Below, piece by piece: positions 1-6,813 of a stretch of DNA of 38,994 nucleotides. The translations under genes were made by a program, and so were the position numbers. The notes under the pieces are model-generated. The model was not told the DNA's origin. It was given only the letters and a program-made list of their open reading frames with translations, and ran no database searches. The stretch lies in assembly GCA_014190615.1 (NCBI GenBank), contig BJGS01000001.1, positions 1 through 38,994 of the forward strand, in the 5' to 3' direction. The first letter of the stretch is position 1, and each line of letters starts with the position of its first letter. Source of the stretch: Methylophilaceae bacterium (GTDB taxonomy: Bacteria; Pseudomonadota; Gammaproteobacteria; Burkholderiales; Methylophilaceae).

Positions 1-156
1 TGCAACTCGTTTGTTCATAGTGTGAACACCTCTAGTGGGGGATTTCAGGAGGTTGGAAGGTATCAAAACTGGAGGGAAAGGCAAGCAAATACCTTATTAC
101 TACTTTATTACTTGTGTATAAAAAATGAATAAAATCAATGACTTACAAAATGATAA
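1..156. other. Unassigned left edge, probably the inner end of an integrated element
   Basis: No gene can be named here. The plus frame from base 1 is open to a TAA at 124-126 and could be the C-terminus of a gene entering from the left, but about 41 codons can stay open by chance. On the minus strand an ATG at 16-18 could begin a gene leaving the window; it has only a distant AGAGG upstream. A short inverted repeat, GTTCA-TAGTG-TGAAC, lies at about 14-28. Bases 132-146 (AAATCAATGACTTAC) recur on the opposite strand just beyond the tRNA-Pro 3' end. Lying directly before a tRNA 3' half, the stretch is best read as the end of an integrated element. Confidence 0.35.
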
Positions 157-206
157 ACAGACTCTTAATCCGTTTGTCGCGAGTTCGACCCTCGCATCCC
201 CCACCA
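157..206 (+). other. Displaced 3' half of tRNA-Lys(CTT), candidate attachment site
   Basis: The sequence contains an anticodon arm (loop 162-168, CTCTTAA, anticodon CTT at 164-166), a perfect T arm (179-183 paired with 191-195, loop TTCGACC), the acceptor 3' strand ATCCCCC at 196-202, discriminator A203 and encoded CCA at 204-206. No acceptor 5' strand, D arm or 5' half lies directly upstream. The anticodon stem has one A-C mismatch (157-161 against 169-173), as expected if its 5' strand came from a different parent. tRNA 3' halves starting near the anticodon are classic integrase attachment sites. I infer that this marks the right boundary of an element extending left of the window. Confidence 0.7.
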
Positions 207-207
207 A

Positions 208-648
208 TTAAATCATCTTCTCTTGTGGGATCTTTTCTATTGGGACGATATTATGAGGAATAGCCTCAGCAGGATGTCTCTTCTCGCCAAACAAAATAAT
301 TCCAATAATTACGATAGCTGCAAGAATCAGAATTCTATGTTCTTTTAATGATTCAAATATAGGCGGGGGCTCGCCATTATTTTCTTCATTCGAATAAAAC
401 GTTTGAGGCTCATAAACATTTTGATTTGTGAAGTTAGGTTGCAAAGATTCATCATATTTTCGTCTTGATTCTGGATCTAATAAAACCTCATGCGCGACAT
501 TAACATCCTTCATCATGTCTTCTGCATATTTTTGATTGTCGGGATGTTTATCTGGATGGTATTTTGAGGCAAGCCTGTGATATGCCTTTTTAATTTCATC
601 TGAAGATGCGGTACTTTTGACCTTAAGAACTTCGTAATAATTTTGCAT
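208..648 (-). CDS. Membrane-anchored J-domain (DnaJ-like) protein
   Basis: A 146-residue co-chaperone-like protein. The N-terminal J domain spans about residues 3-68 and carries the invariant HPD motif at 31-33, which stimulates Hsp70 (DnaK) ATPase. A polar linker rich in Asn, Glu and Pro follows, then one hydrophobic helix at about 105-121 and a short tail. There is no Gly/Phe region, zinc-finger or C-terminal substrate domain, so this is not DnaJ itself but a type III J protein that would bring DnaK to the membrane. The start has no obvious Shine-Dalgarno sequence. Its stop lies two bases beyond the tRNA-Lys CCA. It is divergent from the next gene. Client unknown. Confidence 0.8.
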   Translation of the reverse strand: MQNYYEVLKVKSTASSDEIKKAYHRLASKYHPDKHPDNQKYAEDMMKDVNVAHEVLLDPESRRKYDESLQPNFTNQNVYEPQTFYSNEENNGEPPPIFESLKEHRILILAAIVIIGIILFGEKRHPAEAIPHNIVPIEKIPQEKMI

Positions 649-702
649 GCGAATATATTACAATGGGTTCTGGCACTTAACTTAATTAATTAGAGGATAT
701 CC

Positions 703-1017
703 ATGGCTACTGCTGTCATCATCAAACATCCGAATTCAGGCATGATTAAAATTGGTTACTATGGCTTTAGTTGGACGTACCTCTTTTTTGGATGGTTTGT
801 ACCGCTATTTAGAGGTGAATTGGGTGTCGCGGCCCTACATATGCTTTTTTCGATTATCACATTAGGGATATGGCAGTTTATTGTCGCTTTCTTATACAAC
901 AGACAATATATGACGCGCATGTTTCTGAGTGGATGGGTTTTAGCAGATTCGGAAGGTAATAACGAAATGGCTGCTCAAAGGCTTGGTGTTGTTCTACCTA
1001 AACGCGGACGTAAATAA
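703..1017 (+). CDS. Small HrgC-like inner-membrane protein
   Basis: A 104-residue protein with an N-terminal polar segment (IKHPNSGMIKIGYYGFSW, residues 7-24) followed by two hydrophobic stretches at about 25-45 and 46-66. The pattern GFSWTYLFFGWFVPLFRG resembles the FSWT...FFG...LFRG signature I associate with small proteins annotated HrgC, whose function is not established. The start has the purine-rich sequence AGAGGATA upstream. The gene converges on the following minus-strand gene with only four bases between the stops and no terminator hairpin. The family assignment is from memory and is moderate; the membrane location is well supported. Confidence 0.6.
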   Translation: MATAVIIKHPNSGMIKIGYYGFSWTYLFFGWFVPLFRGELGVAALHMLFSIITLGIWQFIVAFLYNRQYMTRMFLSGWVLADSEGNNEMAAQRLGVVLPKRGRK

Positions 1018-1021
1018 AGTT

Positions 1022-1402
1022 CTATTTCTTTTTGCTACAGACAAGCTTCAAATATAAATCGTTAAGCGTTTTAGCTTTAACGGCTTGCCAATCCAAAGCT
1101 TCGCCTTTATTAAATATAGCGCGTCCTTGACCCATAGGATCTGGATATAACGCATAAGCTAAAATTCTCATTTTCCGAGCCTTGCAATCAAATTCCGATC
1201 TATTTTTAATGGATCGATATTGAATATTTTTGATAGTTTGTGGTTCAGCATAATTTTGTAAATACCAAGCCCTTGTTTTGTGTCCACTCTTACTCATAAG
1301 CACATAATCAATATAATGATCAGCATCATCTTGATGAACTAAAGACCAGTCAGCATAAGATTGGATGGGGAAGATAAGCGAGAGGAGAAGTAAGAATTTC
1401 AT
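1022..1402 (-). CDS. Secreted surface-adhesin-E-like protein
   Basis: A 126-residue exported protein. Residues 1-17 form a signal peptide (short Lys-containing start, hydrophobic core, likely cleavage after SYA). The mature part has the layout of the Adhesin_E-like family: an early Trp, a YIDY strand, a RAWYLQNY strand, two Cys (in EFDC and LVCS) that could form a disulfide, and a GEALDW segment before the end. Members are small periplasmic or surface proteins, usually of unknown role in free-living bacteria. There is no operon partner; it converges with the HrgC-like gene. The fold assignment rests on pattern only. Confidence 0.6.
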   Translation of the reverse strand: MKFLLLLSLIFPIQSYADWSLVHQDDADHYIDYVLMSKSGHKTRAWYLQNYAEPQTIKNIQYRSIKNRSEFDCKARKMRILAYALYPDPMGQGRAIFNKGEALDWQAVKAKTLNDLYLKLVCSKKK

Positions 1403-1521
1403 GGGTCAAATGATCTCATTTAATAAACCTTTTCTCAACCTGAAACTTTTAAGAAATGATGGCTTGTTTATTACCTGAAGGCTGATCATAATAAAATATC
1501 GTTTAATTTAAGACAATAAAA

Positions 1522-2526
1522 ATGAAAAAAGTACGTTGGGGTATTCTAGGAGCAGCTCGTGTCAATGAACGTCTTCTTCCGGCTATTGCGAATAGTCCTT
1601 TTGGTGAACTCGTTGCTATTGGAAGTAGGAGGCAGAATGCAGCGACAGAATGTTTGGAAAAATACCAGCCTACACTTGTAGGAAAAGTTCAAACCTTCGA
1701 TTCCTTAGATGAAGTGATTAATCATCCTAATATAGACGCTATTTACATCCCACTTTCAAATGAAGAGCATACTAAGCCCGCTCTTAAAGCTATTTATAAT
1801 AAAAAACATGTGCTCATAGAAAAACCGATCACACTTCATTCAAAAGAAGTTGAATTAATTCAAGAAGCGGCTGATAAAAATCACGTTAAAGTGATGGAAG
1901 GTTTTATGTACGTCTTTCATCCACAGTTTAATCGTGTAAAAGAAATCATTAGCTCAGGATTGTTAGGTGATGTTCAGTATGTACATTCTATGTTTTCTTT
2001 TCCGATCCAACCCGCACGTTTTTATCGTATCGATCGATCAATTGAAAATGGTGGCGGTGCTCTCTGGGATATTGGGCCTTATGCTATTCATACGATTCGA
2101 CAATGCTTTAATCAGAACCCTCTATCAGTTATTGCAACAAGCCATCTCAACGATCACGCTGCAGATCTCACAACTTCAGGCATGATTGATTTTGGTCTGA
2201 ATCGACGCGCTCAATTTGATATTAGCTTTGAATGTATACGACGTTCTCAATTTGAAATATTTGGATCAAAAGGGAAGTTGATGTGTCACACCGTATGGCA
2301 GCATGAAAATGATGAGGCACAATTAACCATCACAACAGATGCAGATGGCTTAAAGAATGAGCGCATTGAAAAAGGCAATCACTTTGCACTTGAGATTGAT
2401 CACTTTAACCAATGCATCGTCAATGATACTTTGCCGAAACTTTCTCTAGATGATGCACTTTGGAATACAAAAACATTAGAAGCGATTCAGGCATCTATAA
2501 AAACAAAAGCCTGGATAAATCTTTAA
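1522..2526 (+). CDS. Gfo/Idh/MocA family NAD(P)-dependent oxidoreductase
   Basis: A 334-residue cytoplasmic dehydrogenase of the glucose-fructose oxidoreductase / inositol dehydrogenase family. The N-terminal Rossmann fold begins with GILGAARV (residues 8-15), and the family EKP motif is at residues 100-102. The C-terminal half carries the alpha/beta substrate domain, including GGGALWDIGPYAIH. Length is normal. Substrates of this family (sugars, inositol, biliverdin, polyol derivatives) cannot be told from sequence alone, and no sugar-pathway neighbours help. The start is ATG with only a weak purine stretch before it. A strong terminator follows 14 bases after the stop, so the gene is probably monocistronic. 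Confidence 0.88.
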   Translation: MKKVRWGILGAARVNERLLPAIANSPFGELVAIGSRRQNAATECLEKYQPTLVGKVQTFDSLDEVINHPNIDAIYIPLSNEEHTKPALKAIYNKKHVLIEKPITLHSKEVELIQEAADKNHVKVMEGFMYVFHPQFNRVKEIISSGLLGDVQYVHSMFSFPIQPARFYRIDRSIENGGGALWDIGPYAIHTIRQCFNQNPLSVIATSHLNDHAADLTTSGMIDFGLNRRAQFDISFECIRRSQFEIFGSKGKLMCHTVWQHENDEAQLTITTDADGLKNERIEKGNHFALEIDHFNQCIVNDTLPKLSLDDALWNTKTLEAIQASIKTKAWINL

Positions 2527-2539
2527 AAGCATTAAAAAC

Positions 2540-2569
2540 AAAAAAGCCCGCATTTAGCGGGCTTTTTTT
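2540..2569. terminator. Bidirectional intrinsic terminator between the oxidoreductase gene and pqqA
   Basis: A perfect GCCCGC-ATTTA-GCGGGC hairpin (2546-2551 paired with 2557-2562) is flanked by an A run on the left and seven T on the right. It can therefore end transcription on either strand, serving the plus-strand oxidoreductase gene and the convergent minus-strand pqqA. Confidence 0.9.
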
Positions 2570-2581
2570 AAATCTGAATAA

Positions 2582-2653
2582 TTATTTATTCATTACATAC
2601 ATTGTAACTTCGAAACCGAAACGCATTTCAGTAGCAGCTGGAGTTGTCCACAT
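2582..2653 (-). CDS. pqqA: PQQ precursor peptide PqqA
   Basis: A 23-residue peptide starting MWTTPAATEM, with the hallmark core RFGFEVTMY. Glu15 and Tyr19 occupy the exact positions cross-linked by the radical SAM enzyme PqqE when PqqA is converted to pyrroloquinoline quinone. Length and the E-x-x-x-Y spacing match known PqqA. A good ribosome site (AAAGGA) precedes the ATG. PQQ is the cofactor of periplasmic methanol and other alcohol dehydrogenases, so this peptide is a strong clue to methylotrophy. No pqqB, C, D or E lies in the window; they must be elsewhere if the pathway is complete. A terminator follows 13 bases after the stop. The gene is too short for ordinary gene callers. Confidence 0.93.
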   Translation of the reverse strand: MWTTPAATEMRFGFEVTMYVMNK

Positions 2654-2747
2654 GATGTTGATCCTTTTATTTAAGTTAATAAGAAATTACTTAAATGTAA
2701 TCTTACTCGAACTTAAAAAGTAAACACCTTAAGGATCATGAATGAGG

Positions 2748-2766
2748 TCTCATGAAAATCATGAGA
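2748..2766. promoter_or_regulatory. Perfect inverted repeat upstream of pqqA, possible operator
   Basis: TCTCATGA-AAA-TCATGAGA is a perfect 8-bp inverted repeat with a three-base spacer. A third TCATGA lies just to its left at about 2736-2741. It sits about 95 bases upstream of the pqqA start and downstream of the 22-residue peptide gene. No T run follows on either strand, so it looks more like a protein-binding site than a terminator. The binding protein is unknown. The 2654-2825 gap otherwise shows only AT-rich sequence and no promoter I would commit to. Confidence 0.4.
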
Positions 2767-2825
2767 GATATAACACTAAGCCAGGGTAATTATAAAAATA
2801 CTATATAAATCAATAGCTTGTAAAA

Positions 2826-2894
2826 TTATACCTTAGCTGGCTTAGGTTGTGGTTTTTTACCTTTAGATTCTTTTCTTTTATCTTTGCTGCCCAT
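2826..2894 (-). CDS. 22-residue Lys-rich peptide
   Basis: A very short open frame (starts MGSKDKRKESKGKK, ends in a Pro/Lys-rich tail) preceded by an excellent Shine-Dalgarno sequence, AAGGAGG, six bases before the ATG. The product is highly basic, has no hydrophobic segment and is probably disordered. The strength of the ribosome site and the biased composition suggest real translation. I do not recognise a function; binding to RNA, DNA or another acidic partner is only a guess. It lies 48 bases downstream of the 89-residue hypothetical gene on the same strand and upstream of pqqA. Confidence 0.6.
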   Translation of the reverse strand: MGSKDKRKESKGKKPQPKPAKV

Positions 2895-2942
2895 ATATAG
2901 CCTCCTTAATAGGTTGGTTAAATGAATATTGTATACGAAAGC

Positions 2943-3212
2943 TTAAAGCTTCAGCCGCTTCTTAATCTCTTTTTCATACTCGGGGAAATAGTGAGTAATG
3001 ACCTTTAAATCAAACTGAGAAAGTATGGAGTTATTCGATTCGCGCTCCAACAAAAACTCAAACGATACTATAATTAAATTTTCATAAGAAACCTTGCCTC
3101 CAGTAAGTAACTTATAAAACTCATTCGAGACATGAACCTCATGTTGAGTGATTGACTTTAATTCGACTGTCACTTTAAAATCGGACCCCTTAATTAATTT
3201 AACAGCAATCAT
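2943..3212 (-). CDS. Conserved hypothetical protein, 89 residues
   Basis: A small soluble protein with an N-terminal beta-rich half (MIAVKLIKGSDFKVTVEL) and a helical C-terminal half containing SFEFLLERESNNSILSQFDL and YFPEYEKEI. I recall similar small proteins with a FEFLLERE...SILxxFDL...YFPEYE pattern in many proteobacteria, without an assigned function. There is no signal peptide or membrane segment. Its ATG overlaps the stop of the upstream 98-residue membrane protein by four bases, indicating translational coupling. It ends the cluster that starts with the 57-residue acidic protein. Confidence 0.7.
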   Translation of the reverse strand: MIAVKLIKGSDFKVTVELKSITQHEVHVSNEFYKLLTGGKVSYENLIIVSFEFLLERESNNSILSQFDLKVITHYFPEYEKEIKKRLKL

Positions 3213-3505
3213 TTACGTCTTGATGCTGCCTCGTTACCCCAACGCCTTACAAGAAGATAGAGGATAAAAAAAGAAAAGGCTACAAAAGTAATTCTGATCG
3301 GAAAATATGTCAGATCAGAAAATATATACTGAAAAAATATATAGGGTGTTAAAAGTATTGCAGAAATAACTCGCGCCCAATATAAATTTTTTAATTGCTT
3401 ACTTTTTTTATTCTTTTGATAAATTTTCCATGAAAGGAACGCGAAAGAAAAAGCAGCTATTAAAAACAGGATGCCGCCATACATAATCACCATAAATACA
3501 TTCAT
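3209..3505 (-). CDS. Small membrane protein of unknown function
   Basis: A 98-residue protein with three predicted membrane helices, at about residues 4-27, 46-62 and 70-88, separated by a Lys-rich loop (KNKKSKQLKN) that should face the cytoplasm. A clear ribosome site (AAGGG) lies six bases before the ATG. It follows the SpmA/SpmB-like gene by 22 bases and overlaps the next gene by four, so it belongs to that transcription unit. I do not recognise a family. Confidence 0.65.
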   Translation of the reverse strand: MNVFMVIMYGGILFLIAAFSFAFLSWKIYQKNKKSKQLKNLYWARVISAILLTPYIFFQYIFSDLTYFPIRITFVAFSFFILYLLVRRWGNEAASRRK

Positions 3506-3527
3506 GCTTTACCCTTATTAAATAATT

Positions 3528-4802
3528 TTACCCAAAGAACCAATAACAAACAGCAATAGAAGCTAAGACGCCAACAAAGTCTGCAAATAGTGCGCAAGCA
3601 ACTGCGTGTCGTGCACGCTGAATACCAACTGCACCAAAATAAACTGCTAAAACATAAAAAGTAGTTTCAGTACTACCCTGCACAGTTGCTGCTAAAAGTG
3701 ACGGAAAGCTGTCTACACCGTGTGTTGTCATAGTATCAATGAGCATAGCTCTTGCGGCACTTCCAGAAAAAGGCTTCACAAGTGCTGTAGGTAACGCATC
3801 TACAAAACGCGTATCCCAGTTTAAACTTTCAGCACCATATCGAATCATATCTAGAGCCACATCAAGGGCACCTGATGCGCGAAGTACACCTACAGCACAT
3901 AACATAGCCACCAAATAAGGTAGTAAATTTTTTGCTACATCAAATCCTTCTTTAGCACCTTCAATAAAAGACTCATAAACATGAACTCTTCGTAAAATGC
4001 CGGCAAGTAAAAAAATAATAATTAATCCAAAGAGTGTTGTATTACCCAATAAAGATGAGAATGATGCTAAGGCTAACGCTGAGAGACTGCTTAAGAAAAA
4101 AATCAGTATACTTAAAAAAGTTGTTATACCTATTAACCAAGCAAGCACAATTGGGTCACGTAACTTAATTCGCTGAATAAAAGCTACAGATAAAAAACCT
4201 GCTAAGGTTGAAGCGCTGGTTGCTAAGAGTATAGGTAAAAAAACTAATGTCGGATCTGGCGCTCCTTGCTGCGCGCGATACATAAAGATAGATACTGGAA
4301 GTAAGGTTAGCGATGAAGCATTCATAACTAAAAATAAAATCTGTGCATTACTTGCAACTGTAGACTTTGGATTAAGTGACTGAAGTGATCGCATCGCTTT
4401 TAGTCCGATAGGGGTTGCTGCATTATCAAGACCTAATGCATTCGCAATAAAATTCATAGTCATAAGACCTACTGCAGGATGATTTTTAGGTACTTCTGGC
4501 ATTAAACGTTTAAATAATGGCGAAAGCCATTCCGCTATTTTTTTAACTAGTCCTGCATGTTCCGCGATCTTTAAAAAACCTAACCAGAGTGTCAGTGTGC
4601 CAAAAAGTAACACCATGACTTCGACGGATAATTTAGCCATAGAAAAAAGACTATCGACCATTGTAGCGAAAACTGCGGAATCACCTTTTCCAAACCACCG
4701 CCATATCGCACTGAAAGTAGCTATAAAGAAAAAACTTACCCACAATGAATTTAATACAGACCCACTAGTACTCGATAAGCCTTTGCTTTTGAACCAATAC
4801 AT
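3528..4802 (-). CDS. Fused SpmA-SpmB-type protein with nucleoside-recognition (Gate) domains
   Basis: About 424 residues, strongly hydrophobic with about ten membrane segments. It contains two Gate-type domains. The N-terminal half carries the SpmA-like motif NALGLDNAATPIGLKAM, and the C-terminal half carries the SpmB-like GSAARAMLIDTM plus a PSLLAATVQGSTETTFYV segment. In Bacillus, SpmA and SpmB are separate and act in spore core dehydration; in non-sporulating proteobacteria the fused form has no settled role and is annotated as a nucleoside-recognition transporter-like protein. I choose the ATG at 4802, preceded by GAGGA at proper spacing. A TTG at 4808 would lie directly against that ribosome site. 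Confidence 0.82.
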   Translation of the reverse strand: MYWFKSKGLSSTSGSVLNSLWVSFFFIATFSAIWRWFGKGDSAVFATMVDSLFSMAKLSVEVMVLLFGTLTLWLGFLKIAEHAGLVKKIAEWLSPLFKRLMPEVPKNHPAVGLMTMNFIANALGLDNAATPIGLKAMRSLQSLNPKSTVASNAQILFLVMNASSLTLLPVSIFMYRAQQGAPDPTLVFLPILLATSASTLAGFLSVAFIQRIKLRDPIVLAWLIGITTFLSILIFFLSSLSALALASFSSLLGNTTLFGLIIIFLLAGILRRVHVYESFIEGAKEGFDVAKNLLPYLVAMLCAVGVLRASGALDVALDMIRYGAESLNWDTRFVDALPTALVKPFSGSAARAMLIDTMTTHGVDSFPSLLAATVQGSTETTFYVLAVYFGAVGIQRARHAVACALFADFVGVLASIAVCYWFFG

Positions 4803-4804
4803 TC

Positions 4805-4978
4805 TCAATCCTCTAAGATATCGACGGACTCTATTTCTAAACCTTCTGAACTATCAGGAATAATGGTTCTTTGTAAAATTAAATCTTTAAATAAATCAAT
4901 TGCCTCATCTTCAGAATATGCTTCAATTTCTTCAGCATAAGATACCGTTTCAAATGCATATACCATGTATCTTTTCAT
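4805..4978 (-). CDS. 57-residue acidic hypothetical protein
   Basis: A short open frame starting MKRYMVYAFE and ending SVDILED, rich in Glu and Asp, without a signal peptide or membrane helix. Its stop lies two bases before the ATG of the SpmA/SpmB-like gene, and that gene's ribosome site (GAGGA) is inside its last codons, so the two are likely coupled. Its own ribosome site is weak. The alternation of hydrophobic and acidic residues looks like a small folded protein rather than random sequence. Function unknown. Confidence 0.55.
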   Translation of the reverse strand: MKRYMVYAFETVSYAEEIEAYSEDEAIDLFKDLILQRTIIPDSSEGLEIESVDILED

Positions 4979-5003
4979 ATGAATTTTCTAAATATGCGAT
5001 AGT

Positions 5004-5309
5004 TTATTTAGGTCTTGAAGCTTCATCGGCAGCCTTTTGCGCTTCATGTTTTGCACGAATTGCATCCATCGCACCCTTCTCATTTTCATGACAGGCCTGC
5101 ATTTGTTCGCGAGCTGTTGCAGCACTTGCACAGTTTAAAGCGGTTTGTAAAACTACCATCCTACTTTGGATGCCTTCGATATGCATTGCTTTATGTTTTG
5201 CGAAGTTTGCCTGTTTATTTGCATCATCACCCTTAGGATTGTTTTCAGCAAAAGCATTCATAGTAAATAAGAGAGAACTAACAATTGTTGAGACTAATAA
5301 CTTATTCAT
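5004..5309 (-). CDS. Small secreted hypothetical protein
   Basis: A 101-residue exported protein with a typical signal peptide (residues 1-21, likely cleavage after AFA). The mature part is helical, polar and rich in Ala, Lys and Gln, with two Cys (in LNCASA and QACHEN) that may form a disulfide, and a charged Lys/Glu tail. Ribosome site AAAGGA precedes the ATG. Probably periplasmic. It is followed after 25 bases by the 57-residue acidic gene and may head that transcription unit. I do not recognise a family. Confidence 0.65.
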   Translation of the reverse strand: MNKLLVSTIVSSLLFTMNAFAENNPKGDDANKQANFAKHKAMHIEGIQSRMVVLQTALNCASAATAREQMQACHENEKGAMDAIRAKHEAQKAADEASRPK

Positions 5310-5348
5310 AGCGTTTTCCTTTAATTAAAGATTAAGTATACAAGATTA

Positions 5349-6758
5349 TTAAATAGACATGCGATTGAGCCCATCAAGTGCTGCTGTTTTATAGCATTCT
5401 CCAAGTGTCGGAAAATTAAATACTGCATTTACAAAATAATCGATAGTGCCTTCGTGTGCCATGACAGCTTGCCCTATATGAATTAATTCACTTGCGCCTT
5501 CTCCAAGAATATGAATGCCAAGTATTTTTTTATCATCTGGATTGAAAATCAACTTTAGGATACCTGTGCTATCTCCAATAATTTGTCCTCGTGCAATTTC
5601 TCTATAGCGTGCCTTTCCAATTTCGTAGGGTATACCTTCGTCTGTGAGTTCATGTTCAGTTTTTCCTATAGTTGAAATTTCAGGTATGGTATAAATTCCG
5701 TAAGGAGAAAGTCCAATACCTGATTTAAGTTCATCATATATACCAAAAGCATGTCTAGCAGCAGCTCGTCCTTGTTCGTAAGATGCAGATGCTAATGCAG
5801 GAAATCCAATCACATCTCCAACAGCGTAAATATGAGGGATATTAGTCTGAAAATGTTCATTCACTGTGATGCGGTTACGATCATCTTTATTTATACCTGC
5901 ACGATCAAGAGCAAGACTTTCTGTTGCGCCGATGCGTCCAATAGAATAGAGACAGGCTTCAGCGCGAAGTACTTTACCGCTTTTTAATTTAACTTCGACT
6001 GTCTTTATATCACTTTCAATAATTTGCATGCTCACAACTTCTTCACTAAGTCGCATCGTAATATTATTTTGCTGGACGACATAAGTCAGTGCTGCGGAAA
6101 TCTCATGATCTAAAAATGGGAGTAATGTAGCTCTTTTATCGATAATCGTAACTTTGATACCAAGCGCCGCAAACATTGTTGCATATTCAACACCAATCAC
6201 ACCTGCACCAACAATAATAATTGATCGTGTAAGTTGTTTTAGGCCAGGTATATCGTCACTTGTAAATACTTGCTGCCCATCAAATGGTAAATTGCTATCA
6301 CGTGCCGCATCTGTTCCACATGCAATCACAATTTTATCTCCAGTAATCTGACGTTTTCCATCACCATTATTTGAAGTCAGTTCAATTCTATGGGGATCAA
6401 TAAAAGATGCCGCAGATTCAATGAGCTCAACACGATTTCTTGACATCTGATTTTTTACTAAATCAATTCCTAAATTAATCACCTGCTGAACTCGAAAGAG
6501 TAAATCCTCAATGCTAATGTCTTGCTTTACTCGATAAGATGACCCATATATACCCCGCTCGCGAAATCCAGAAAGATGAAGCGCTGCTTCTCTAAAAGTT
6601 TTAGATGGAATCGTTCCTGTATTAGTACATACACCACCAACAGATTTATTTTTTTCAATAATTGAAACGCGTTTACCAATTTTAGCTGCTTGAATTGCAG
6701 CGCGCTGACCAGAAGGGCCGGAACCAATAACAATAAGATCGTAATCAAATGAAGTCAA
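5349..6758 (-). CDS. sthA: Soluble pyridine nucleotide transhydrogenase
   Basis: A 469-residue FAD-dependent Si-specific NAD(P)+ transhydrogenase that reoxidises NADPH with NAD+ in the cytoplasm. Domains: N-terminal FAD fold with GSGPSG (about residues 12-17); the region of the disulfide-reductase active site, where a single Cys in CTNTGTIPSKT replaces the usual CxxxxC pair, as typical for SthA; a nucleotide fold with GAGVIGVEYA; and a C-terminal dimerisation domain. Length is normal. The start is TTG, since an in-frame stop lies four codons upstream; MTSFDYDLIVIGSG then aligns with known N-termini. The TTG overlaps the stop of a possible 13-codon leader frame (6755-6796). Confidence 0.93.
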   Translation of the reverse strand: MTSFDYDLIVIGSGPSGQRAAIQAAKIGKRVSIIEKNKSVGGVCTNTGTIPSKTFREAALHLSGFRERGIYGSSYRVKQDISIEDLLFRVQQVINLGIDLVKNQMSRNRVELIESAASFIDPHRIELTSNNGDGKRQITGDKIVIACGTDAARDSNLPFDGQQVFTSDDIPGLKQLTRSIIIVGAGVIGVEYATMFAALGIKVTIIDKRATLLPFLDHEISAALTYVVQQNNITMRLSEEVVSMQIIESDIKTVEVKLKSGKVLRAEACLYSIGRIGATESLALDRAGINKDDRNRITVNEHFQTNIPHIYAVGDVIGFPALASASYEQGRAAARHAFGIYDELKSGIGLSPYGIYTIPEISTIGKTEHELTDEGIPYEIGKARYREIARGQIIGDSTGILKLIFNPDDKKILGIHILGEGASELIHIGQAVMAHEGTIDYFVNAVFNFPTLGECYKTAALDGLNRMSI

Positions 6759-6813
6759 TTTATTCGATCAGTTTTCTTAGTAGCTTTCTTTATCATTTAA
6801 GAAATTGCTTCAT

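Noticed and set aside
37-43. GGGGGAT, exactly complementary to the acceptor 3' strand ATCCCCC at 196-202
   Set aside because: The 153 bases between do not form a D arm or a 5' anticodon half, and intron or tmRNA signatures are missing, so it is not the 5' end of an intact tRNA. Probably chance, or a trace of an older copy.
1967-2185. Open frame inside the oxidoreductase gene
   Set aside because: Out-of-frame shadow of a clear Gfo/Idh/MocA coding sequence.
2460-2723. Plus-strand open frame of 87 codons
   Set aside because: It runs through the end of the oxidoreductase gene, the terminator hairpin and the antisense of pqqA; its sequence is low in complexity and it has no ribosome site.
4597-5236. 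Several plus-strand frames opposite the SpmA/SpmB-like, acidic and secreted genes
   Set aside because: They are antisense shadows of minus-strand genes that have ribosome sites and recognisable protein features.
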